Assembly: GCA_963780165.1 (NCBI GenBank)
Contig: CAWABB010000001.1
Location: forward strand, 186,001-250,000
Reading direction: 5' to 3'
Length of the DNA: 64,000 bases
Source of the DNA: CAWABB01 sp963780165
Lineage (GTDB): Bacteria; Bacteroidota; Ignavibacteria; UBA10030; UBA6906
A model generated the notes under the pieces. That model was not told the DNA's origin and did not search any database. It worked only from the letters and a program-made list of their open reading frames with translations. A program made the translations under genes and the position numbers. Numbering within the stretch: the stretch's first letter is position 1; every line of letters begins with the position of its first letter. Shown here one piece after another: positions 17,869-26,057 of this stretch.

Positions 17869-17953
17869 GCGACGGGGGCCCTAACCCACGCAGCGATAAT
17901 GGCTTATGCTGTCCGGCGGGGCCTTTCCGGCACCGCACCGACCGGCCGTTGCC

Positions 17954-17982
17954 TTGCGCCTTCGCGTCGCCGTTCATACATT
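17954..17982 (+). promoter_or_regulatory. predicted sigma-70 promoter of the phosphohexomutase gene
   Basis: TTGCGC (17954-17959), 17-base spacer, TACATT (17977-17982). A start near 17990 would give a leader of about 30 bases before the ATG at 18020. Confidence 0.35.
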
Positions 17983-18019
17983 GAGCAACTTGTCACCCCA
18001 ACGCCAGGACGCAACGCTC

Positions 18020-19405
18020 ATGTCACTCATGGTCAGCATCTCCGGTATACGCGGGGTCGTCGGAGACACACTCACACCCGAAGTCGTCACCCGTTACGCC
18101 GCCGCATTCGGGCGGTACTGCACGCCAGCCTCCGGCCAGGCGCCCACCGTTGTGGTGGGCAGGGACGGACGTGCCACAGGAGGCATCTTCACCGATATCA
18201 TCATCGCTGCGCTGCGCGCCACGGGCGCACGGGTCGTCTCGCTCGGGATTTCGCCGACCCCGACCGTGCAACTCGCCGTCGAGCACATAGGCGCTGCGGG
18301 CGGCATCTCCGTGACCGCCAGCCATAACCCCATGCAATGGAACGGGATGAAGTTCGTCGCGGCGACCGGAATGTTTCTGGACGCGGAGGAGAACGCCCGC
18401 CTCTGGGCGCTTGCCGATGAAGCGCCGACGTACGTTCCCTGGGATCGGCTGGGCGGGGTCTCCGTGGAAACCGAGTGGCTTCACCGCCACATCGACCAGG
18501 TTCTCTCACTCCCCTACCTCGACGTCCCTTCGCTCCGCAAGCGGCGGCTCCGCGTCGTCGCAGATTGCATCAACGCTGCAGGAGGCCTGATCGTGCCCCC
18601 GCTGCTGCACGCCCTCGGCTGCGAAGTCATCCCGCTGAACTGCGAGGTGAGCGGAGTATTCCGGCGGACCCCCGAACCGATCCCCGAAAATCTTGGCGAC
18701 GCGGCGGCTGCCGTTACGGCTGAACGGGCAGATCTCGGAGTCGTGGTCGATCCCGACGTTGACCGGCTTGTGCTCATCACCGAGCAGGGGATCCCATTCG
18801 GCGAAGAGTATACCGTCGCCTCGGCCGTCAGGTTCATCCTGGGCAAGCTCGCGGCCGCCGGCACGCCGGGCCCGGCGCAGGTCGTGGCCAATCTCTCGAC
18901 AACCCGTGCCGTCGATGAAATCGCGAGGCAGTTCGGCGCAAGCGTCGTGCGCACGCCGGTCGGAGAAATCAACGTCGCGAAGAAGATGAAGGAGGTGGGG
19001 GCGGTCGTGGGAGGCGAAGGCTCAGGCGGCGTGATCCTCCCGGACGTCCATCTGGGGCGCGATGCGATCGTGGGCATCGGCCTCCTGCTGCAGTTCCTTG
19101 TGGACTCAGGCTCGACCCTCTCGGCACTCAAGGCGTCGCTCCCCCAATTCTCCATCGCAAAGGGGAAGAGCCAGATCGCTTCCGGGTCGCCCGACGCCGC
19201 GCTGGCACGCATTCTGGACCGGCACGGTTCCAGCGGTCGCGTCACGACGTCTGACGGAGTCAAGATCGATTTCGAGGACTCCTGGGTCCACCTGAGAAAG
19301 TCGAACACCGAGCCGATCGTCCGCATCATCGCCGAGGCACGGACGATGCAGGAGGCAGAGGCGATTGTGCGGCAATACACCTCGGAGTTGGCCGGCTCAG
19401 CCTGA
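18020..19405 (+). CDS. glmM: phosphoglucosamine mutase/phosphohexomutase
   Basis: Protein of 461 residues of the alpha-D-phosphohexomutase family. All four active-site loops are seen: the phosphoserine loop TASHNP, the metal loop DPDVDRL, the sugar-binding GEGSGG and the phosphate-binding RKSNTEPIVRI. GlmM makes glucosamine-1-phosphate for peptidoglycan and LPS. Phosphomannomutase/phosphoglucomutase activity cannot be excluded from sequence. AGGA lies ten bases before the chosen ATG; a second in-frame ATG is at 18029. Confidence 0.85.
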   Translation: MSLMVSISGIRGVVGDTLTPEVVTRYAAAFGRYCTPASGQAPTVVVGRDGRATGGIFTDIIIAALRATGARVVSLGISPTPTVQLAVEHIGAAGGISVTASHNPMQWNGMKFVAATGMFLDAEENARLWALADEAPTYVPWDRLGGVSVETEWLHRHIDQVLSLPYLDVPSLRKRRLRVVADCINAAGGLIVPPLLHALGCEVIPLNCEVSGVFRRTPEPIPENLGDAAAAVTAERADLGVVVDPDVDRLVLITEQGIPFGEEYTVASAVRFILGKLAAAGTPGPAQVVANLSTTRAVDEIARQFGASVVRTPVGEINVAKKMKEVGAVVGGEGSGGVILPDVHLGRDAIVGIGLLLQFLVDSGSTLSALKASLPQFSIAKGKSQIASGSPDAALARILDRHGSSGRVTTSDGVKIDFEDSWVHLRKSNTEPIVRIIAEARTMQEAEAIVRQYTSELAGSA

Positions 19406-19507
19406 CCGTTCTTCCCATCCGGCGCACGACTCGAGAGCCCGCCCCGGAAACCCGGGCCGCAGGGTGTAGCATAGACGGGGGCCTTCCTCAGCCGTCGCCT
19501 CGAGCCC

Positions 19508-20623
19508 ATGATCAACGTTCGCGAACTGTTGTTGCTGGCCCGCGTGCCGGGCGTCGGGCCCGCGCGCCTGCGGGCGCTGGTCAGCCACTTTGGTAACCCG
19601 CGGGCCGTCCTGGAAGCATCCGCGCAATCGCTGGCGCGGGTACACGGGATCGACAAGACCACGGCGCAGGCTGTGGTCTCAAGCGCGCGCGCTCTCGCCG
19701 CGCAGGAGCGGGAGGTCGCGGCACAACTCTCAAAGCTCGACAAAGCGGGCGGCAGAATCGTCACGTTCTGGGAGGCCGAGTACCCGGAGAGTCTCAAGCG
19801 CATCTACGACCCCCCACCGTATCTCTGGGTTCTCGGCACGTTGCAGTCACGGGACGCGAGCGGCCTCGCGGTCGTGGGGACTCGCTCGCCCACGCCGTAC
19901 GGAATCCAGGTCGCCGAGAGGTTGTCCGCCGGGCTGGCCTCGCTCGGACTCCCCGTCGTCAGCGGCCTTGCCCGCGGCATCGACACCGCCGCTCATCGCG
20001 CGGCAGTCCGGGTGGGTGGGCGGACTGTGGCCGTGATCGGCTCGGGCATCGACGTCATCTATCCTCCCGAGAACCGGGACCTCGCGCAGTCGATCCTTCG
20101 GGAAGGGGCCGTGATCTCCGAGTTTGAGATGGGTGCCAGGCCCGAGGCGGTGAATTTCCCCCGCCGCAACCGGCTAGTGAGCGGCATGGCGCTCGGAGTC
20201 CTGGTGATCGAGACGGGGCCTGAAGGCGGCGCAATGATCACCGCCCACCTGGCGCTCGACCAGGGGCGCGAGGTATTCGCGATCCCCTCCCCCGTGCGCG
20301 ACGGGGTTCGCAGCGGAACGAACACGCTCATCCGCGAGGGCAAAGCCCTCCTGGTCGAGTCCCTCGACGACATCATCGCGGAGCTCGCGCCTCGCCTCGG
20401 CGGAGTGATTTCCGCCGATACCCCCCGCCCTCGACCGGTCCAACCCGACCTGACGCTGTTCGAGCGCCAGGTATTCGACGCTCTCGACGAGACCCCGACT
20501 CACATCGACGACATCAGCCGCCGTTCCGGCCTCTCACCATCCGACACCCTTGTTCATCTCCTCACACTCGAGTTCAAGGGAGCCGTGCGGCAGATGGCAG
20601 GCAAGCTCTTTACCCGTACCTGA
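19508..20623 (+). CDS. dprA: DNA-processing protein DprA
   Basis: Protein of 371 residues with three parts: an N-terminal helix-hairpin-helix region (RVPGVGPARLRALV), the Rossmann-like DprA core (GTRSPTPYG, SGLARGIDTAAHRAA, FPRRNRLVSGMALG, GPEGGAMITAHLALDQGR) and a C-terminal winged helix. DprA loads RecA onto incoming single-stranded DNA in natural transformation. A ComEA-like protein at 58991-59446 supports possible competence. Confidence 0.93.
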   Translation: MINVRELLLLARVPGVGPARLRALVSHFGNPRAVLEASAQSLARVHGIDKTTAQAVVSSARALAAQEREVAAQLSKLDKAGGRIVTFWEAEYPESLKRIYDPPPYLWVLGTLQSRDASGLAVVGTRSPTPYGIQVAERLSAGLASLGLPVVSGLARGIDTAAHRAAVRVGGRTVAVIGSGIDVIYPPENRDLAQSILREGAVISEFEMGARPEAVNFPRRNRLVSGMALGVLVIETGPEGGAMITAHLALDQGREVFAIPSPVRDGVRSGTNTLIREGKALLVESLDDIIAELAPRLGGVISADTPRPRPVQPDLTLFERQVFDALDETPTHIDDISRRSGLSPSDTLVHLLTLEFKGAVRQMAGKLFTRT

Positions 20624-20722
20624 CCCAGGCCGGGGGCGACAGCCCCCTGCGCCAGCCCGCCCTTTATTCTTAGGCGGGAATCTCGTACTTTTCAGGGCAA
20701 GGAGAGGAGCCTGAACAACGGC

Positions 20723-21280
20723 ATGTTTATTGTAGGCAATGCCATACTTGAAGACGATCTTGTCGACGCGCGGTTCGCGTGCGACCTGGACGGCTGTCGC
20801 GGCGCATGCTGCTGCCTCGAGGGCGGTCGGGGGGCCCCGCTTGCCGACGACGAGGTCATCGAGATCGAGCGGGCCTATCCGGTGGTCAGGGATTCCTTGC
20901 CGGCCGAGCATCGCGCTGTTCTCGAGCGCGTCGGCCTGGTGGATGGCGGCCCCGGGGAGTTCGCGACGACGTGTGTCAATGACCGCGCGTGTGCATTCGT
21001 CTACTTCGACGACGAGATCGCCCGCTGCGCGTTTGAGCGCGCCTACCTCGACGGCCGACTGTCGTGGCGCAAGCCGCTCTCGTGTCACCTCTTCCCCATC
21101 CGCGTGGGACGGGTCTTCCACGACGCACTGCGATATGAACAGATGCCGGAGTGCATGCCCGGACGCGTCCGCGGAAAGCGCGACGGGATCCGCCTGACCT
21201 CCTTCCTCCGCGAGCCGCTCACACGAGCGTACGGCACGCAGTGGTACGCGGAGCTTCAGGCAAGCACTCACCGACAGTAG
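20723..21280 (+). CDS. DUF3109 family cysteine-rich protein
   Basis: Protein of 185 residues. The N-terminal CDLDGCRGACCCLEGG with GAPL, then ATTCVNDRACAF, RCAFERAY, LSCHLFPIR and MPECMPG give the cysteine pattern of DUF3109, a family frequent in Bacteroidota and related to YkgJ-type putative metal- or Fe-S-binding proteins. Function unknown. GGAGAGGAG is upstream but 13 bases away, so the start is moderately sure. It lies seven bases upstream of rpoN. Confidence 0.82.
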   Translation: MFIVGNAILEDDLVDARFACDLDGCRGACCCLEGGRGAPLADDEVIEIERAYPVVRDSLPAEHRAVLERVGLVDGGPGEFATTCVNDRACAFVYFDDEIARCAFERAYLDGRLSWRKPLSCHLFPIRVGRVFHDALRYEQMPECMPGRVRGKRDGIRLTSFLREPLTRAYGTQWYAELQASTHRQ

Positions 21281-21286
21281 CCCACG

Positions 21287-22711
21287 ATGCTCAATATCTC
21301 GCTCCAGCATAGGATGATGATGAAGCTGTCGCCTCAACAGGTCCAGTACCTGAAGATGCTGCAGCTTCCGACGCTGGCGCTGGAGCAGAAGATCAAGGCG
21401 GAGCTCGAGATGAATCCCCTCCTCGAGGAAGGACTCGACGAGGAGATGGAGCCTCAGAATCAGGAGGAGGAGCCCGCGTCGGAGGAGGCGGAACAGAAGG
21501 CCGAAGACGACTATACGATCGACGACTACATGAACGACGATCTGGCGGGCTACAAGGCGCCGGAGTCGTTCGACTCGGAGGAGCGCGATGAGCTTCCGAT
21601 CCCGGACGCCGTCCCCCTCCACCATGGATTGACGCAGCAGTTTTCGCTCCTGGACCTCGACGACGAAGAGATCCTCCTCGGGCAGGAGATCATCGGAAAC
21701 GTCGACGAGGACGGGTACCTGCGGAGAGAGCTCGCGACGATCGTCCAGGACCTGAACCTGACGCACGGGACCGTGATCACGATCGAGAAGGCCGAAGAGG
21801 TGCTGAAAAAGATCCAGCGCCTCGACCCTGTCGGCATCGCGTCCCGGAGCCTGCAGGAATGCCTGACCGTCCAGCTCGAAGGGCTCCAGATCGAGCCCGA
21901 ACTCAAGGCCCTCGCGCACCGCGTCGTCACTGAATTCTACGACGACTTCACGATGCGGCATTTCGAGGAGATCGCCAAGAAGCTCGGGATCGCGCTCGAC
22001 GAGCTGAAGCGCGTCCTCGAAGTGATCCAGCACCTCAATCCGAAGCCGGGCGAAGGGCAGTTCTCGGCACAGGAAAACTATATCGTCCCCGATTTCCTCA
22101 TCACGAAGTCCGATGAGGACTTCATCATCTCCCTGAACGACAAGAACATCCCACCGCTCCGCATCAACCGCGCCTACCGGGAGCTGATGTCCAAGCGGAA
22201 GAAGAATGGCGTCTCCACCGAGGCCAAGGACTTTATCCGGCAGCGCTTCGAGGCGGCCAAGTGGTTTATCAGTTCGATCCACCAGCGGCGGGAAACGATG
22301 CTGAAGGTCATGCGGACGATCGTCGAGAAACAGCACGAGTTCTTTGAGACGGGCGAGGGTCTGCGGCCGCTGATCTACAAGGATATCTCGGAAGTGATCG
22401 GGATGGACATCTCCACGATCAGCCGCGTGGTCAACAGCAAGTACGTTCAGACCGACTACGGGGTCTTCCCTCTCCGCCATTTTTTCAGCGATTCGATCAG
22501 CACGTCGTCGGGCGACGAAGTGTCCAACAAGGAAGTGAAGAAGAAACTGAAGGCGCTGATCGACGCCGAGGACCCGCTCCATCCCCTCAGCGACCACAAG
22601 CTCGCTGAAATCCTGAACAAGGACGGGCTGAACATCGCCCGCCGGACTGTCGCGAAGTACCGGGAGGCCATGTTGATTCCTGTCGCCCGGCTCCGCCGAA
22701 AGCTCGCCTGA
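21287..22711 (+). CDS. rpoN: RNA polymerase sigma-54 factor
   Basis: Protein of 474 residues. Region I is glutamine- and leucine-rich (LSPQQVQYLKMLQLPTLALEQ), region II is strongly acidic (about residues 45-95), followed by the core-binding domain and the helix-turn-helix DISTISRVVNSKYV. The RpoN box ARRTVAKYRE is at 451-460. Sigma-54 directs transcription from -24/-12 promoters and needs AAA+ activators, none of which is encoded nearby. It overlaps hslV by one base (TGATG). Confidence 0.96.
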   Translation: MLNISLQHRMMMKLSPQQVQYLKMLQLPTLALEQKIKAELEMNPLLEEGLDEEMEPQNQEEEPASEEAEQKAEDDYTIDDYMNDDLAGYKAPESFDSEERDELPIPDAVPLHHGLTQQFSLLDLDDEEILLGQEIIGNVDEDGYLRRELATIVQDLNLTHGTVITIEKAEEVLKKIQRLDPVGIASRSLQECLTVQLEGLQIEPELKALAHRVVTEFYDDFTMRHFEEIAKKLGIALDELKRVLEVIQHLNPKPGEGQFSAQENYIVPDFLITKSDEDFIISLNDKNIPPLRINRAYRELMSKRKKNGVSTEAKDFIRQRFEAAKWFISSIHQRRETMLKVMRTIVEKQHEFFETGEGLRPLIYKDISEVIGMDISTISRVVNSKYVQTDYGVFPLRHFFSDSISTSSGDEVSNKEVKKKLKALIDAEDPLHPLSDHKLAEILNKDGLNIARRTVAKYREAMLIPVARLRRKLA

Positions 22712-23274
22712 TGCCAGTGCATACCCTATCGAACGAATCGCCTCTGACCGTGCGGTCCACGACCGTGCTGGGTCTGATCCACAACGGAAAGGCCGTCATC
22801 GGATCCGACGGCCAGGTCACCGTAGGCCAGACGGTCATGAAGCAGACCGCGCGCAAGGTGCGCAAGCTCTATCACGGCACCGTCCTCGCCGGATTTGCCG
22901 GCTCCGCAGCAGACGCGTTCACGCTCTTCGGGAAGTTCGAGGACCATCTCGAGCAGCATCGCGGAGATCTCGAGCGGGCCGCCGTCGAGCTCGCCAAGGA
23001 ATGGCGCACGGACAAGTTCCTCCGCCAGCTCGAGGCCCTGCTTGCGGTCCTCAATGTCGACAGGGCGCTGGTCATTTCGGGGACCGGCGAACTGATCGAG
23101 CCTGACGACAAGGTTGTCGCGATCGGCTCCGGCGGCAGTTACGCGCTGGCCGCCACACGCGTCCTCCTCAAACACACGCAGCTCCCCGCACGGGCCATCG
23201 TCGAAGAAGCGCTCGCCACGGCGGCCGATATCTGCATCTACACCAACCACCACCGGACGATCGAAGAGCTGTAG
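22711..23274 (+). CDS. hslV: ATP-dependent protease subunit HslV
   Basis: Threonine protease of 187 residues, the proteolytic core of HslUV (ClpQY). The mature N-terminal threonine is T17 in RSTTVLGLI, so a propeptide of about 16 residues is removed, longer than in E. coli. GSDGQVTVG and the conserved GSGGSYALAA segment are present. It is followed 21 bases later by hslU. Confidence 0.96.
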   Translation: MPVHTLSNESPLTVRSTTVLGLIHNGKAVIGSDGQVTVGQTVMKQTARKVRKLYHGTVLAGFAGSAADAFTLFGKFEDHLEQHRGDLERAAVELAKEWRTDKFLRQLEALLAVLNVDRALVISGTGELIEPDDKVVAIGSGGSYALAATRVLLKHTQLPARAIVEEALATAADICIYTNHHRTIEEL

Positions 23275-23295
23275 CCCGGTCCGGGGACCCCTTCC

Positions 23296-24651
23296 ATGGA
23301 CACTCAGAAGCCGCAGGAGCCGACGCTCACGCCGCGCGACATCGTCCGCGAGCTCGACCTGTACATCATCGGGCAACACGCCGCCAAACGCGCAGTCGCG
23401 ATCGCGCTCCGCAACCGCTGGCGCCGACTCCGTGTGCCGGCCGTATTGCGCGAGGAGATTCTCCCGAACAACATCATCATGATCGGCCCGACGGGCGTCG
23501 GCAAGACCGAGATAGCCCGGCGTCTCGCCCGACTGGCGAACGCCCCGTTCATCAAGGTTGAGGCCTCGAAGTTCACTGAAGTGGGATATGTCGGGCGGGA
23601 CGTGGAGTCCATCGTGCGCGACCTCACCGAGTATGCCGTCACGATGGTGAAGGCGGAGCACAGGGCCGCCGTGAACGACCGCGCGAAGACGATGGCAGAG
23701 GAGAGGATTCTGGACCTCCTGATCCCACCGGTCCGGAAACCCGGCGACGAGGGCACGGACGACAATGCCACGACCCGCGAAAAATTCCGCGCCAGGCTCC
23801 GCGCCGGAGAGCTCGACTCGCGGCTCATCGAGGTCGATGTGTCCGCCACCGAAGGCCCGCTGATGCAGGTCATCGGACCGATGAACATGGACGACCTCGG
23901 CATCAATCTTCAGGAGATGTTCGGGGGGATGCTGCCAAAGAAAACGAAGCGCCGGAAGATCAGCATCAGCGAGGCGCGCGTCCTGCTCACGAGCGAAGAG
24001 GCCCAGAAGCTCATCGACCACGAAGCCGCGGTCCGCGAGGCGGTCCGCCGCGTCGAGGAATCCGGCATCGTGTTCATCGACGAGATCGACAAAATCGCCG
24101 GCGCAAAGACCGGCATGGCGGGACCGGACGTTTCACGGGAGGGAGTCCAGCGCGACCTCCTCCCGATCGTCGAGGGTTCCAACGTCAATACGAAGTACGG
24201 CATGGTCCGTACCGACCATGTCCTCTTCATCGCCTCCGGCGCGTTCCACGTCTCGAAGCCCTCGGACCTCATCCCTGAATTGCAGGGCCGATTCCCGATC
24301 AGGGTCGAGCTGAACAGCCTGACCGAGGACGACTTCGTCAAGATCCTCACCGTGCCGCAGAACGCACTCCTGAAGCAGTATGCAGCGCTGCTGGACACCG
24401 AAACCGTTCGTCTGGAGTTCACCGAGGACGGAATACGCGAGATCGCGAGGATTGCGACGCAGGTCAATCAGCAGGTTGAGAACATCGGAGCGCGGAGGCT
24501 CCACACCATCCTGACCACGGTCCTTGAGGACATCCTCTTTGACGCGCCGGACAAGCTCCCCCCCGGAGCCGTCGTGGTCGACGCCGCCATGGTGCAGTCG
24601 CGCCTTGCCGGCCTGGTCAGGGACCGCGACCTCAGCCGTTACATCCTCTAA
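23296..24651 (+). CDS. hslU: ATP-dependent protease ATPase subunit HslU
   Basis: AAA+ unfoldase of 451 residues. Walker A GPTGVGKT is at 64-71, Walker B is IVFIDEIDKIA, and the C-terminus DLSRYIL matches the tail that docks into HslV. The intermediate (I) domain is present, with a variable segment around residues 150-180. It feeds substrates to HslV in the cytosol. Its stop codon overlaps the stop of the convergent barrel gene by four bases. Confidence 0.96.
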   Translation: MDTQKPQEPTLTPRDIVRELDLYIIGQHAAKRAVAIALRNRWRRLRVPAVLREEILPNNIIMIGPTGVGKTEIARRLARLANAPFIKVEASKFTEVGYVGRDVESIVRDLTEYAVTMVKAEHRAAVNDRAKTMAEERILDLLIPPVRKPGDEGTDDNATTREKFRARLRAGELDSRLIEVDVSATEGPLMQVIGPMNMDDLGINLQEMFGGMLPKKTKRRKISISEARVLLTSEEAQKLIDHEAAVREAVRRVEESGIVFIDEIDKIAGAKTGMAGPDVSREGVQRDLLPIVEGSNVNTKYGMVRTDHVLFIASGAFHVSKPSDLIPELQGRFPIRVELNSLTEDDFVKILTVPQNALLKQYAALLDTETVRLEFTEDGIREIARIATQVNQQVENIGARRLHTILTTVLEDILFDAPDKLPPGAVVVDAAMVQSRLAGLVRDRDLSRYIL

Positions 24652-26057
24652 ATCCGCACCGTGATCCCCAGGGCCATGGATCCGGTCGACAGCGACCGGG
24701 GAGTGAAGATCCAATCCACGTTCTCGGCCGCAAGGTCGACGTCCACGACGCCCGTGCGGATCCCGAAGCCGATCGCCAAGATCGTGCTCCTGCCACCGAC
24801 AAACGATGCCCCGCCCCTGATCGGCAACACAGGAATCGGCGCGTACTCGAGGCCGATCCCCAGCCTCCCCGATTCGAAACCCGCCGGCATCGACGAAAAT
24901 CCCTGATCGAACTCGAGCGCGACGATCATTTCTCCGACCAGCCAGTCCTTCCCCCACGGGAGTTTGTGAAGGGCAACGGACACGCCGGTACGCAGCGCCG
25001 TCGGGAGCGAAGTCGAAAACGCCGACCCGGGCTGTTCGTCCCCGAGCACAGCCTCTTCCACTGAATCCCGCTGGCTCTTGCTGAGCGGGTCGTCAAGATG
25101 GAGGGTGCCGACAGAGTAATATTCCTTCAGCCCATGTGTCCATGCGATCGATCCGATATCGGTGACGCTCAGGCCGACAGTCCAGGCCTCACCCAGGACT
25201 GCAGCAGCCCCCAGGTCGGCCCCGACACCGGAACCCGCAGGTTGGGGAAAGAGCGAGAAGGTTGCATTGTCGCCATCCCCTGTGAACGGATCAGCTCCGG
25301 CCGTACGCACGAGCCCATCCAGGGTCCCGTCAAGGGCGCCATATTCTGACGTCGCCAGGCGTGTCTTCGCGCGGATAAGTTCGGCGTACCCGAATCCGTG
25401 AACGGCCTTCAGCGTTGCTCCCACGCGAAACGACTGGGCAGGCCCGACACGGCCGAGGTCCAATGCGTACGTGAGGGCATACTCTCGCGTCCATGCCGCG
25501 GCCAGCGCCGACCCATCGAACGTGTACACGGAACCTGGAGTGTTTCCGTAGAACATGAATTCGAGCGTCTCGCGCGGAAGCCCGACCTCGGCCGACACGC
25601 GCTCCGTGATGCTGAAAGCGACCGCGCCCGCCGACCCGAGGCCAACCGCGATGCTGATGGGCCGGACGCTGGCATCGACCCCCACGGTGCCGACGTCGCC
25701 GTCAAAGGCATTGAGGATGGTCTGCTTGTCGGCGTCGGACAGATGCCTGCCCACCCTGCCGCTGTCGGTGTCGAGACCCGTCAGGTAGTCGCTGTAGAGC
25801 CCGTAGGTGAGGAAGTCACTCCCCACCTGAACGCCAAGCGGGAAGAGGCCGATTGCCACGCCCTCGTCCTGCTGCGTCGCAAGGTTCGCCGGATTCACCC
25901 CCAGCGCCTCAAGCCCGAGCGCCGGCGCCGTGCCCGTCATGCCCATGGCGAGCCCACGCACGTTCGACCGCTCCCCTCCCGCACGAACGGCCATCGCCCA
26001 GGCGACGAGAAGGGCCGCAATAATGAAGGCCCTGCGAAGAAGATCCGCGTAGCTCAT
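24648..26057 (-). CDS. DUF5723-like predicted outer-membrane beta-barrel protein
   Basis: Protein of 469 residues from the ATG at 26057, which overlaps the stop of the upstream lipoprotein gene (ATGA). A signal peptide (about 1-27) is followed by RGLAMGMTGTAPALGLEALGVNPANLA, the N-terminal pattern of PorV/DUF5723-type barrels. The sequence alternates through many predicted strands and ends LGITVRI. No catalytic motif is seen. Its coupling to the lipoprotein suggests that the two work together in the outer membrane. Confidence 0.7.
   Translation of the reverse strand: MSYADLLRRAFIIAALLVAWAMAVRAGGERSNVRGLAMGMTGTAPALGLEALGVNPANLATQQDEGVAIGLFPLGVQVGSDFLTYGLYSDYLTGLDTDSGRVGRHLSDADKQTILNAFDGDVGTVGVDASVRPISIAVGLGSAGAVAFSITERVSAEVGLPRETLEFMFYGNTPGSVYTFDGSALAAAWTREYALTYALDLGRVGPAQSFRVGATLKAVHGFGYAELIRAKTRLATSEYGALDGTLDGLVRTAGADPFTGDGDNATFSLFPQPAGSGVGADLGAAAVLGEAWTVGLSVTDIGSIAWTHGLKEYYSVGTLHLDDPLSKSQRDSVEEAVLGDEQPGSAFSTSLPTALRTGVSVALHKLPWGKDWLVGEMIVALEFDQGFSSMPAGFESGRLGIGLEYAPIPVLPIRGGASFVGGRSTILAIGFGIRTGVVDVDLAAENVDWIFTPRSLSTGSMALGITVRI

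Noticed and set aside
20624..20722. Hairpins GGGGGC-GACA-GCCCCC and CCCGCC/GGCGGG between dprA and the DUF3109 gene
   Set aside because: Neither is followed by a T-run, so I do not call a terminator; they may only be structure in a GC-rich spacer.
20534..22597. A 687-codon open frame on the minus strand opposite rpoN
   Set aside because: It is the GC-rich shadow of rpoN and dprA; the translation is arginine/leucine/aspartate-rich with no motif, while the plus strand encodes clear sigma-54 signatures.
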